Origin: Nipponacmea schrenckii
Lineage: Eukaryota > Mollusca > Gastropoda > Lottiidae
NCBI GenBank assembly: GCA_030562195.1
Contig: JAUJPP010000001.1
Span: 11,648,472-11,712,471, forward strand
Length of the DNA stretch: 64,000 nucleotides
Direction: 5' to 3'
Shown: positions 15,701-30,700 of the stretch, one piece after another
Layout: every line of letters starts with the position of its first letter
Numbering within the stretch: position 1 is the first letter of the stretch
Translations under genes and position numbers: made by a program
The notes under the pieces: model-generated
Seen by the model: the letters and a program-made list of their open reading frames with translations, nothing else
Database searches by the model: none
What the model was told of the DNA's origin: nothing

Positions 15701-18700
15701 CGATAACATTTCAGATCACATGTCTTACTAAATTAGTTAACATTATTACATTATTAAATATTCTCAGTTGATATGTTTCAAAATAAAAGAGACTGACTTT
15801 GTCTGAATTTTTTGTCATTTATATTAAAGACTTACTGTATATCAAGTTAGCTTGTCTCTTTTTTCTATTACTGATAGGCATTATTTGAACATCTACTCTT
15901 AATTCATATTTCTTTTTTGTTTCATAATCTAATCCCTTCTTTAATACCAGTTTGCAGTTCTTCTTGGCCAAATCAGGAGGTGTGGAGAATGTTCCTACAA
16001 TGGTAACAATTGGAATGATTAGGCATAGCTGGGTATTTTACATGGAATCAGTTATACATACAAACCTAATAATCACAAAGGTAATTGGTATTTATTGTCT
16101 GGTGATCACTATGGTGTCTGCATCACCTTAATACATGTGTTAAAACTATAGATAAAGCCAACATCGTATTTGATTTCTCAAAAGCAGACAAATCAGAAAC
16201 TTTACCCTTCAGAAAATTTGAGCCCATAGCACCTAATCACCCTGTAAACACCTATCCACATGTTACAGACTGACCTGTATTTTGAAAGAGAGTAAAATAA
16301 TGAAATATCATAATTCCTACCTTCATCATTTCCAGATAAAATATTACACTTGACCTCATTGTCTTGTTGATTTTCAACATCCAGGTTAGTCAATACACTT
16401 TCTATTTCTTTATTTTCTGGCACTTCAATACTATAAAATCAAAAATGGGATATAACATTGAATCCAAAACTAAAATGCAAATATAATATCAGTATTTAGA
16501 AAACACATTCTAACTTTTTGAATGTAAATACAAAATTAATTTTTGGTAACTGAATCAAATGACTGAATCATTAAAATAAATTAGGTTTTGTGACACTGGT
16601 CTCTAGAATATATTGACTTAAAATAAAAATCAACCTTAAAACTTACTAAATAAGTGGTTGTGTATATCCAAGTTCTCCATTTTGTACTATATTGATAGTA
16701 ACTTTAACATAAGCTGGTTTGTCCATGAAGGTAGTATTCCAACCCATATCTTGTGCTCGTAATGTAAACTGAAAAAAAAACCCGTTTGGCATCAAATACG
16801 CATCATACAGGAATGGACTGAATTACAAAAGCTGAAGCATGCATTGCAGCATTACATGGTAAAAATCAAATGATTATTTGGCCAGTATTCAATCTGATAA
16901 CAATCACTGGACCTAGTCTATCGACTTCCATTTGGAAGTGGACCTTAACGTGACCTCTATCAACCAACAGGGACAAGTTATCTACTCTTACAGTTTTTTA
17001 TTTCATAAACCTTTGAATCATGATCTCAATTTATACCTTTGTCTTAATCCTTACAGCCAAATCAGAACATCTGACTTTGCATCATACATTTCTTGAGGAT
17101 AGTCTAAGATAAATCCTACCTGTAAGTCTTCTGATTTGACATCAATCAAAGATTGTTTGATATAAATACCACCATCTGAACTGACACCAAAATATTTCCC
17201 ACCACTCTTATTGTCATCAAGAATAACATACTTTATTTCAGCATTGGGTGTCTAAAATCCAAAAATATTTTTAAAAAAATTCTTAAGCTAAAATTCCTTT
17301 TGCATCAAATGAGCCATTATTTCAAGAAGTTACCTATTTTGATTGATCATACTTGTATTCAATAAACCACAGACTTCTGAACTTTTACAAAAGACAACTG
17401 TAGGAACATTATACATCTTAATATATTGTAGTTTGTTTCTATAAATTCTGTATCATTCTATTTTGTCGTCAATGGAATAATTTGAAAATTTTAGAATATT
17501 GACAAATCATACTTACACCTCTATTATATTCATCTTGTACATCATTGTCATAAGCTGATGCATTAAAGATGATTCTATTAATAGGATCAAATGATGATAC
17601 ACTAATGTTGATTGTAGGTGAATTACTGTTAAATATAGGTTGATGTCTGTTACGTACAATATTCACTGTTAACTCTGTTGTATCTGATTTGGGTACAGGT
17701 GCTAAATCTCGAACATAAATTGTGATCTAGAAAAAATATACAAACAAAATATTGAAGATAAACATGATACAACACTAGTTAGAACTAACCTAAACAACCC
17801 ATCTAGAGTGGAAAATATTTCAACTACATAAAATTTATGTCATTTCATTAATTTATCAACTCCAAAAGAATATGAAACTGCAATGTTTATGACATTAAAG
17901 ATGCTGTTGTTACCTTAAACTGATCAGGAACTAAAGGACCTGCCAATTGCTTGGCCACAATAACATCTCCTGATGTTTGACTAATAACAAAATAACTATC
18001 ACTATTATCCGGGAATACAGATTGTATACTGTAACGAAGTTGACCGCCCAAGCTCTAGAATAAAAAATACAATTGATTACTTTATTATTAATGTATTTCA
18101 CTAGACAAAAACACACATTCTTACTTTATATACAACATTTTTATATTACTTCAAATCATCTCAAACAAATATTCTACCATGCAAAATTATCAGTAAGGAT
18201 ATTCACAATATTTTCATAAGTTGCAATGTTTAATCAGTAAGCTTATAATAATTCATACTGAAATTAACACACTTACAGTACTATCGTCTTTATCTGTAGC
18301 AGTAATGGTGGTGATTATTTCATTAAGAGGTTTATATTCTGAGATTGTAACATCATAGAAGTTAGAACTGAACTCTGGTGCATTAGGATTCCTTAACACA
18401 TTAACCCGTACTGTAGCTGTACTAGTTCTTGGTGATATTCCCTTATCTACAGCTGTAACTTTAAACTGAAAATAGCAAACAACACAATTTCAAATTAAAT
18501 GAAAATAGCAAACAACACAATTTCAAATTAAATGAAAATAGCAAACAACACAATTTCAAATTATAGGAAATAGCAAAAAAAACAAAAATTTTTAAAAAAT
18601 TTAAGTGAAATAGCAAAAAAACACAAAATTAAATGAATTGAAATCAATAAGTTTTAAGTAAACATTAGAATAAATATAATATTTTTTCATTCATTGAAAT

Positions 18701-21700
18701 AATCATATCCTATAAAATCACAAACAAGATGCTATACAACATAACCACATGTAATCACTAAGCACTGCTGCTGTTTTGGGTATTTATAGTTATAGCTCAC
18801 CTCATACTGAAGTCTATTTTCTCTATCCACTTTTTGCATCAAATGTATATCGCCAGTATTGGGTATTAATCCAAAATAGAGCGTATCTGGAGCTTGCTGT
18901 ATAATGGTATAGTCTGGTACCACCTTAAATAAAATAGATAATAAATTTCATGGAGTTTTACAGCATACCTCTGGTTCAAACTAAGCTATTGTTGAGGGGA
19001 CACTATGCTATTGATTTCCAACTGTCACTAGATCTTGATCATAGGATTTGTTTAATTGTCCCATCTGAATATTACAAAATAAATAATACATGAGTAATAT
19101 AAGAGCTGATAAATCAGTTTTCATAATATAATAAGTTATAACAGCCATATTGAAATATTGAGGAGAAAAAACAATTCATTTCAGTTGAAATATTCAAAAG
19201 CAGTGATGTTACATAATAATAAAATATTGTCACATATACAAAAATGTATCATTGATTTTAGTGCTTTCTAACATGTTTCAATAAAAGTTATAAAATATCT
19301 TACTGTTCTATCATCTGGATCATTAGCTGATATGGTAACAACAAGATTATTGGCATCAAGTGTTTCATTTATAGTCACATTGTAGAATTGTTGACTAAAT
19401 ACTGGAGCATTGGCATTTCTGATAACGTTAACAGTAACTCGGACTTTGGCTTGTCTTCTTGGTGTACCACGGTCTTCAGCAATAACATTAAACTACAATT
19501 AGATGAGTGTATTATACTATCATGTCATATATACATACTGTATATTGAATAAAGAATCTGTTATTTTCATAATCTGTACGATTAAATTACAATTGTCATA
19601 TCTCCCTTCCAGCCTGAAAGTTGGTTGGTCAATAATAGCCTAACAATAAAATCAACCAATATTTGTAGAACTTGGTAAAATTCACAGTAATCTTTTCTAA
19701 AATAGTAATTTCAAAAACTAAATTTAAATGACTTACAGCATATCTATTGTTTGTAGGATCTGTTGTTAGCTTTGTTTTTACAGAAAGTTTTCCATCATCA
19801 GGATTGATAAAGAAGTATTGATAAGCGTTTTGTGGTGAGGCTTGGAGTATTTCAATAGAATACACAATTCTGCCACTTGTTCTTGGGTCCTACAAACACA
19901 ATTTATGTACATGTACAACTACATTCAAAATAAATGATGTAAGAAAATAAATAATTTGTTACTGTATCTAAAGATTTATACAAGCAACTGAACAGCAAAT
20001 AAATGACATTAGCTACATGTTTTAAATAGCAACAGATCCCAAAGTATTGATATGAAAAGATATGTTTCAGCATAAAAAGCACTTAATCAAGCTAGTGATA
20101 GTATCAATGTTTTAGAAAGCTCAATTCATTGAAATAACTAAGTGCTATTTTCATCTTACACATCTCCAGTCAAGGAAATTTAAATTAAAATTAAGAAAGA
20201 ATATCAATCAAAAGATATTTCAGACAAATTTGATACTTACAGTATCCAGATCTGTGGCGTTTACATCACCAAATGATTCACCAAGATTAATATTCTCAGA
20301 AATAGTAAAATTAAGATCACCATGTTGCATTTGTGGTGCATTAGGATTACGTCTTACTGTCACTCTTACTAATGCTATAGCAAATTCATTTTCATCATTT
20401 TCTCGAACTCCAGCAACTCTCACCTACAAAAAATAATAATAAGGTTTTTGTGAATTACCTGTCATATACCTAATTGTTTTCTACCCCATAAAAAAACTGA
20501 TTTTGAAAGAGTCCCGTTTCAAATAAAAGCAACAAATCAATAAAGGTCTAAGTCCAATCATGGTACTGGTACATAAAAGATCCTTCTCATAAAATAATAA
20601 AACAGTTTATCATATATATATACTGTACTGTGTACTTACAACATAATTGAGTGCATTATCAGGATCAGCAGTAAATGGTCTTTTCAATGATACAACACCA
20701 GTAGAGCTGTCAATCTGGAAATATTCTGTAGCTCTCCCATCGCCTCTTAGTTCATATTTTATATTTCCCTACAAATACAAATATTATATATAGAACTCCA
20801 AATGATTATTTTTGTAACTGGTAGAAGTTTCAAGAACCTATTGGCATAGCTGTACAGTAGTCTACCTGGTATTCCCAATTTACATTTAAATAAGTTTCAT
20901 TTAGTTAACCAGGTAAAAAATTGAATGACTGAGTGGTTTGGGAATTAAACAAGATGAATTACAAATCTTACTGCATTGTTAGGATCATCCACTGTTAGGT
21001 TTATAATACTGGTATTGACTGCATAACCTTCATCTAATATACGTTCATATTCTGTTGGTATAAACCTTAATTTACCAGCTCTGGTTATAGTCAAACGGAC
21101 TGTTGCACGATCACTTAAAGATGGAATACCCAAATCGTAGGCTACTACATCAAACTGAAATTAACCATTTATCGTCAAGATTATTTCATTTGTCTTAATT
21201 TATGTTGCAAATTTGTCCTATTTCATACTGAAATTTATGTTTTTCATACTGAACATTCTTTATTTTTATACTGAAAATTTATCCCATAAATATATCCACT
21301 TGATACTGTTATTTTATCCCATTTTATACTATAAATTTATCCATAGCTTAAAATCATCTACATCTATATATGTTTTAAAATACTTACTGTCCAATCATCT
21401 TGGGTGACAGTAACTAAATCAACACGAGCTGATAGAGCACCAGTCTCTTCATTAATCTGGAAGAATCTCATGGCACGGGCATCATCTATTCTATATCTTA
21501 CTTTCCCATTGTCTGTTACAGTCTAGAAAAACATCACAATAACAAGTTATAGCACAGATTTTTATATTTAAATCTAAACTTTACCCTTTCAACTATAGAT
21601 GGATCAGGAATATTGTGAACCCTTGATATTTACCTTCAAAGAATCATATAAAAGTCTATTCTATGTGGAATCAGAATGCCACAAAATCTCATCTTTACAA

Positions 21701-24700
21701 TATCAATACCTTGCCTATGACATACAATTTCCATCATCAATACAAACAAGTATGAACTTACTGCATCATCAGGATCATCAGCAGTAATAGTTAAGATAGT
21801 ATTGAACACGGCCACGTTCTCTGATGGTCTGATGTTTAAGTTATTACGGTTGTTTATTACTGGTGGTCTATTTCTTCTGACAGTTATAGTTACTGTAACA
21901 GAATCTTGTCTGGCAGGGGCACCACTATCTGTTGCTAGTACAGTCAACTAAAAATACAAAGATTTTATCATGATATAGGAGATGTTGCTGCTATTTTAGT
22001 AACACAAATCATAATTTCCAAAAATTAATTTGGAAAATTATAAAGAATGAATATTCATAAAAATAGAATTACTGCCTCTTATAACATGGATGTAAAAATC
22101 AAATTAATATCATTGTCCATAGAGAGGCAGAAGAGACAAGTCATAATTCTGTGTTTATGAGCACACTTCTGCTATGTCAATAGCACATCAGTGTACTACA
22201 CTATTATATTCTTACTTAGATGATTCCTGGTTTCAGTCATTTCTTACAAACATAATAAATATTGAATACTAAATTGTACGTACTGTATATTGGCCAGGTT
22301 TAACAGGATCACCAGAAACACGTTGTTTTACAGTAATTTGGCCAGTTAAAGGATCAATTCTAAAATAATCTGCAGCTGATCGACTATTATCAAATGTATA
22401 GATAATAGAATTTTCTGGTGCCTAAAATAAAACAAATCTCTTTAATTTAATATATATAAGGGTTAAAATATGTATGAAACGTCTAATTTATTTTCATTGC
22501 CTGAGTAGGCTAAATAACATTCATAAATTTAAAATGTTATAGGTGTGCATTAGTATTGCCATTTACACTATGTTCCTTAAGCGCACACATTGAACAAACA
22601 TTTTTACTTTACTTTCAATTAATTGACTAATACTAATGTCATCATACTTACAAATAAATCAGCATCTGAAGCTGTAACTCGGACAACATCTGTTCCAGGG
22701 GCATCATAATCATTGATAGTAGCATTGTATCTGGCATTGTTAAATTTAGGATCGTTTTCATTTCTGTTCACCTTGATCACAACAAAGGCTGTAGCTTTCT
22801 CATTAGGTCGTAATGAGTCGTAGGCTTCAATCAGTAACTGTTTCAAAAGTAAAAAAAGGAATTATTCATTGACAAAAGATCATCATTCTGCTGTTAACTG
22901 TACTTTTACTTATTTCCTTTAACCATAATATATATATATAAACCGGGTGTACTGAAATTGAGATTTTTGTCTTTGTCGATATTTTTATTTCAAAGTAGTG
23001 TGATGACATTACTTACATTATAAACAACAAATCGGTTACTGTTAGTTCGTAAAGACAGTTTGGTTCTGATCTGTCCAGTTGTTTCATCCAATGTAAAATA
23101 ATCAGTTCCTGGTTGAGTACCAACTATTCTGTATTTAATAACTCCCTACAATACAAAATACAACTAACTTATTAATTCAAAAAACAAGGCTTCATTTTAA
23201 GGTTAATCCAGATATCTTCTGACTTTGACCTTTCTGAAGTGTCCTTGATACCAAAAAAAAATTCCAAAACTGTTTTTTTGAACCAATTTTTGTTATTATT
23301 GTACACTTTGTACACTTCAAAGGCCCAAACCAGTGAGTTTTTAGAATTATGTCATCTACAGGTACTTACTGTAATATAAGTGGCTGTAAACTAAGTGCTA
23401 TTCCATATATTTTCTACTACATTTGGATCACTAACTTACTAGTATATTACAGATATACCCAGTTTTGAGCCACAAGTATGAAATAGATGATCATTTGCAT
23501 GCTAAAGTAGGAAGAATATGAAGAAGGATATTGTTTGCAACCATGGACATATTCAGACTGCAATAAAATTCATGAATCATACTTACACCTGGTGTTAAAT
23601 CATTATCTATAGCTGAAACAGTTAAAGCCAATACACCAGTACCAGTTGAAATAGGCAATGTTTTGTCATATGGAATATTTTGGAACTGTGGTGGACCACT
23701 ATTATGATTGACACGTATCTCAACACGAGTTGTATCTGTTTTGGCGTTTGTACGGTCATCAGTAACTTGTACATTAAACTACAATAGTAAGTTAGAAACA
23801 TGAAACATAGCTATAATTAAACTTCTGTACGTCCCTGAAATAGTTCTATGTGTAAATCTTCATAACTATATTTGCCAGTCATACAGATAAGATAATCTGT
23901 TCCTTTAACAATTTGTCAAAATGGCAGTTTTAGTTCTTTCATATATTTTCGAAAATTATGAAAACTAAATTGTTTCATACAAAAATTTCCTTGAACATTA
24001 GGTAGTAAAAAATATATATTTTGACTTCACAGAGTATAGGAATGTGAGATGAGTAGAATTGGTTTGTTACTTACTGCAAATAAGGTTTCAGTAGTTGTTT
24101 TTAAATCACCGACAATGATGATAGACCCAGTAGTTGGATTCACATAGAAAAAATCCTTCTCAGGACCAGTACCAGCATGGATGTATCTCAATTTATCCTA
24201 TTTAATTAAATACACATACTATTATTAGATGAAGCTTCATTTTCAAAAATTTTTTCATTATTATCTTCATTCTTATTAAATGTTTATGGATAGTAAGAAG
24301 ACAAGGTAGAAAATGGTGTGAGAATATAACTTAATGAATTCAATAAAAAACACTCCTTTTACTTACTAAATCAGAATCTATTGCTCTAAGTTGTAATATA
24401 CTCTTTCCAACTGATTCAGAATCAGGTATAGTGGTTCGGTATGGATTTTGGTCAAATGCTGGTTTACCGAGATTTCGATTGACATTGATAGTTAACTGTC
24501 CAGTAACCTTATTATTGGGCCAGGCATTATCATAGGCTTCAATATTACACTGAAATAAATATAACATATAATATACTAACAATATAGATCATATCCTTCA
24601 CATATAAACTGTTCTCAAATGATTATTTATTATAGGCGAATATATGATATAGAGAATATCACATTTGTAACATTTACTTCCTGCCAAACTGATGCCCAAG

Positions 24701-27700
24701 AAAAATAATAATTATTTCTAATTTAGTGAAATCCTTAATCCATTAATACATACAAAATCATATCCAATTGTAATTCAAATTAACTTACTTTATAAGATGT
24801 TAACTGTTGACTATCTGATTTTGGACTAATTCGTACACTAACTTGTCCATTTATTTCATTAATTTGGAAGAAAACTCCACATGGGAATTCACCATTGAGC
24901 TTATATCTCATGTCACCCTAAAATAAAAGCAATAATATTTATTCTGTGAGAATCAATGTTCTATAGCACAGCGGTTATTCTTAACGTCATGACGTCATTG
25001 GCTTGGATACTTTGAAAATGTCGGCCGTGAGTTCTAATCTCGATCGGTGTGTGATAGTCCGATGACCTTGAATAAGTCATATTCACTCACAAATCCAGTT
25101 CACCCAGCTGTAAATGGGTACGGATAATCTGGGAAAGATCAATGCCAAGAGGTTTGGCCAAGGACCAGCTGGTAGAAAGGATCCCTGTCACGGCGGACTT
25201 GTGAACCTAAGTTGTTATCCTATAATATATTTGTTTCTTTCTTTTAGAGCTATGTGCCCTTTGAGACAAAGGAAATGTGTAAACTACTGCAGACCACTGC
25301 GTCCAACCTACAGCCCCATTTGTCATACTTCCATGAGCTAATAAGACCATGTCAAAACACGATTACAAAGAATGCAAAGATTTATACAATATACCGAATC
25401 TCCATTTATTGAGTGTGATGCTAAACAGCCTTTTAAATCAAAGTCACAAAAATAATTTGTATTTTGTTTATATAGGACAGTTAATACAAGATCACCACAA
25501 AAATTGCTCACATACATGTATATGTCATGAAATCTTTTATGTGATTATAGCAATAATAAGTTGATAAAAACTGGATTATTTACCTGTTGATCATCATCTC
25601 TAGCAGTAACCTTGTATACCCCGTAACCATTACTTTCTGTTTCATTGATAGTCACAGATGTTGGTAGTTGTGGCAATGTAGGATTGCTAATATCCCGTTT
25701 TACATTTACTATCAATGTACCAACACCAATTTGTGGTGGGCTACCATCGTCAGTAGCTCTCAAATTAATCTGAACAGAAGGAAAAGATGAATTTCATTAG
25801 CAAAACAAGAATAGACAAGACAAAACTACATGCATTTTTTTATAAACAATATTTTCTTCAAACAGGTATGAAAAGGATTGGGGAACAGACTTATGCCTAT
25901 ATACTCCCTCTCCTAAATAGGTACATGCCTAATATCATCATGATTATAAAATTCACTGTAAATAATAATAACAACAATATGTGCCAAACAAATATACCTA
26001 TAACAAAATTAATATCACAAAAGGTAAAATAATTTAAGAAATATTCAAAAATCGAAACCCTGTAGTGAACTTACAGTGTATTGTAATGTATTATCTACAT
26101 CATTAGACAGTGGTTGTTTCAAGGAAACTACACATGTGACAGGATCAATCTTGAAAAAATCCTGACTTTTTCCAGAACCAGTAATAGAGCAACGAACAGT
26201 CCTCTGTAAATTCAAAAGATATATGTGATCCAATTAACTAAGTAACAAAATCTTAGGCCCATGATAAAACTTTACAGATGTTTACATTTAATGGGGATGA
26301 GTGGAGCTGCAGAATTGTCAGGGGGCTAACAGGCTATAAAAAGCATACAAGTCAATCAAATATGACCAATGAACTTTATGTGTAATGAAACAGTCATTGG
26401 AAATAACCATATTTGGAAAAAAAGATTTTGACATTCACCCTGAAAACCTGGGCTTCCAATTACAAATTAACTTACGCTATCAGGATCTGTTACATTGACT
26501 GAATATGACCAGAAGTTAGGATTAGTAGCCTCTGGTAAATCAATAGTGTCTGAATTTGGTACAAAAACTGGACCAGCTGAGTTACGGGTTACTCTAATCT
26601 CAACTAATGTTTCACCAGTTAATGATGGTCGTCCAGTATCTCTTGCCACAACTCGTAACTACAATAGTTATGGTGTTCCATTAAATATAAAATATATCGT
26701 TCTATCAACAGTAATAGTAATCAATCAACAGATTCATATCAATGTTTATATTGTTGTATCAACAGATACATATCAATGTTTATAATATTGTATCAACAGA
26801 TACATATAAATTCATATAATGTTGTATCTATAAAAATGTCAATGTACATATTGTTCTATCAATAGTAATAGTATTCCATCAACAGATACATATCAATGTT
26901 CATATTGTTGTATCATCAGATACATATCAATGTTTATAATGTTATATCAACAGATACATATAAATTCATATAATGTTGTATCTAGAGAAATATGTCAATA
27001 TACATATTATTGTATCAATAGTAAAAATATTCCATCAAGAGGCAAATATCAATGTTTATATTGTTGTATCAACAGATACATATCAATGTTTATGTTGTAT
27101 ATAAATTCATATAATGTTGTATCTATAGAAACATGACAATGTATATGTTGTTCCATACATACATATTAATGTATATAATGTTGTATCAAGAGATACATAT
27201 TAATGTATATATTGTTCTAACAACAGATACATAACATATTAACGTATATAATGTTCTAACAACAGATACATAACATATTAATGAATATAATGTTCTAACA
27301 ACAGATACATATTAATGTATACAATGTTCTGACAACAGATACATAACAAATTAATGTATATAATGTTCTATCAACAGATACATATCAATGTACATAATGT
27401 TGTATCAAGAGATGCATATCAATGTATATTAAGTTCTAACAACAGATACATAACATATTAATGTTCTACCAACAGATACATATTAATGTATATAACGTTC
27501 TTACAACAGATACATATCAATGTATATAATGTGCTAACAACAGATACATAACATATTAATGTATATAATGTTCTAAGAACAGATACATATTATTGTATAT
27601 AATGTTCTAACAACAGATACATATCAATGTATATAATGTTCTTACAACAGATACATATTAATTCTTATATGATCAGTAAGTTAAAAATTTGAAACATAAA

Positions 27701-30700
27701 TACAAACCTGATACAGATTAAGACGAGTTGGATCTTCAGTTACTTTTTTCGAGATTGTAATTTCACCAGACGTATTACTGATCTGGAAGAAGCTAGGAGC
27801 TGGATAATTTCCTTCAATGGAATATACTATTTGGCCCTGTAATATACAAGTTTTGGTTGGGAAATAATTCCTAAAATCAATTTCAGCAAACTACACAATC
27901 TGAACAGTAAATATACAGAGTCTGCTACAGTCTCTAGACAAGCTTCATAGGATCGTGATCCTGTGATCAAGATGGTATTCATATAGCAACATAAAGAATG
28001 ATTCTATATATTATATAGTGGTGGTGTTGTTAAAATGTGATATATAGAAGGAGAATATAATGATTGGAAAAAACTAATCTTTTTTAATTATATGATACTC
28101 ACAATAAGTGGGGATTTAGTAGCTCTGACATTGGCAACAACTTTACCAACGGGGTCTTGTTCATTTATATCTGTTGAATATTTTGTCAAATCAAATCTTG
28201 GAGCAGGTTGTCTGTTAACATTGATGATAAAATTTACAGTATTATCTTTAGCAGGATCACCATTATCTGATACTCGAACTGCACACTATTAACATAGACA
28301 CAACATAGAATCAAATAAAATTAATGTAAATGTTTTATATCCAATTAAACTTGCTTTCTCCTTCTTTTTTGAGACAATTGGAAGCAATTATATAGTAGTT
28401 ATGGACAAAGAAACTTACAGTGTATGAAGATTCTGTAAATGCTCTAAGATCTTGTTTGACATAAACCACTCCGGTATCCGAGGTGATGAAGAAGAGATTT
28501 CCACAATTATTATTGTTAATAAGTGTGTATGTTAAACGATCCTGTAAAATGACAAAAATATCAGTAAATTACAAACTATATTTATTTAAGCATTTTTCAG
28601 TTGTTCTATACAAAGCTTTATACACAACTCTGAATAAAGCATTAAACTGACAAGGCTTTGAGTTGAATGGATTTTGACTAAAAAGATCTCTTGAAGTCTG
28701 CAACTTTAATTACACACACAATTGATAAGCTCTAATCTAGGTCAGGATCTGTAAAATTGGTGACCATAAATAAGTCATCTTTCAAATTCTTCAACTCAAC
28801 CGACCTTGAATGCCAAGAAGCTTGACTAAAGAACCAGCTGGTAGATAGGATCTTCAATAAACCTTTACTACTAGCTGATGACAAAGAGTCAATTAAACTA
28901 TAGTTTGACAGTATAATCCATATAAAAGCAATATTTCTCTAAATCTAAATTTCAAAAGATAAGAATACCTTATCAGCATCAGTAGCATTAATAGTTAGAA
29001 CTGGTACACTTGTGATATGATTATCATCTATAGTAGCAGTATATGGTGTACCAATAAATACTGGGCCATTTAGATTTCTTTCTACATTGATAATAAGATT
29101 ATAGGTATTTGTCTTTGTTGGATAGTTTACATCATATACTTCAACTTGTAGCTATAATAAAGTAAATAAATGTATCACTCAATAATGCATTTTTTCCCCT
29201 TGATATGCAACCCATTATATAGGTATTTGTCTTTGTTGGATAGTTTACATCATATACGTCAACACGTAGCTATAATAAAGTAAATACATGTATCACTCAA
29301 TAATGCATTTTTTTACTTGATATGCAACCCATTATATAGCAAAGATAGTGAACATAGGGGTCTAATTTTGAAGTCCATTTAACTTGGAGGGGAAAATAAA
29401 TAGTAATTGAAACAATACAAGCAAGAGTTTTATTGTTTTATTACTTGTATTACCTTAATAGTAGACTGACCATGTTTATGTTTTGAATCATTTACACTTG
29501 TTACAACTACTACTAAAAAATAATGTACTTACAACATATCGTTTCAGATTACCAGATCGCAAATCTCTAGTACTTGAAACTTGTCCTGTTCTTTCATCAA
29601 TGGTGAAGAAAAATGGTGTTGGTGGTTGACCAATTATTCTGTATCGAACATCATTCTAAAGTAAATGTAAAACTGATACAACTCTACTTTGAAAGTACTT
29701 TGTAAACTAGCTGTCCTGACGAGTATAGTGAAACCGACAGTATGACACAAAGCAATCAGGAAGTACAGGAAGCTGGTCTCTGCTTACTACCCAGATAAGA
29801 AGAAGAGATCCTGACATCTTTGCTAAACAACTCCGTTTCTCCTTAGAAAGAGTGTTTGTGATTCAGATCAGCCAAAATAATTTCCTCACTACTGCAAAGA
29901 GGTTCCATTTTGTGAAGGATATGATCTTATAAATTCTTTTCAAACAAAAAGCTTCCAGAAAAACTTAAAACTTACAGGATTGCCAGTGGTGGTAACAGGT
30001 AAACTAATGATATTAGAATTAGGATTAAGATCTTCTTTTATATTCACTTCTGTACCAGGAGGTGTAGTGAATCTTGGTGGTTGTATTCTGCCTACATTAA
30101 TATCAATTGTAGCTGAAGCAGTCTTTGGTGGTTTACCATCATCAACAACCCTAGCCGACAACTGTATAGACAATTAATTATAATGATTAAAGTTTTATAT
30201 TATATTATTCTGAATAAGAGATTAATATGTGATTTCATCTAGTGTAACTCTTTAAACTAGACAAAATCAAAAGGGTCTTTTGATTCTATTCATTTTTTGA
30301 GCAGAAAAATGGTGGTCAACTGGTCATGGATTCTCATCTCAGTCTTGGGTAATTCGCTGTATTATGATTTTTCTATATATGGGTATGGATTATTATCAAA
30401 AAAAAATTGGTCAAGAATATCATATTCTGACAAAAGGATCTTTATCAGGTAGAATGTGAGTCCTTATTTCCTTCATTTATTTGTCATCATTTAAAATATT
30501 GGTCAGTGACAAAATGGTTAGGTAATTAGCTTTCTATTGGTTCTTTTTCATAGTCATCACATATGTGATATTCAAATGTGAGTATTGTGCACTTTCTAGA
30601 CCAAAGTAAAATCCCCATAAAATATAATATGAAACTCACTCTAATGATGTTTCTAGAGATGGCTGTTAATGGTTTAATCAAATATAATTCTCCCGTTTTT

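Noticed and set aside
24964..25040. Possible tRNA gene
   Set aside because: The A and B boxes are present, but acceptor and anticodon stems do not pair, and the same body occurs elsewhere in the window. It is the head of a SINE.
26930..27136. 68-codon open frame with repeated QQIHINSYNVVS-like text
   Set aside because: Translation of the 34-bp minisatellite in a cadherin intron.
29219..29336. Second exon copy as an alternative cadherin exon
   Set aside because: It has an acceptor and 17 good codons but no donor. Reading on gives a stop, so it is a duplicated fragment and not a usable exon.
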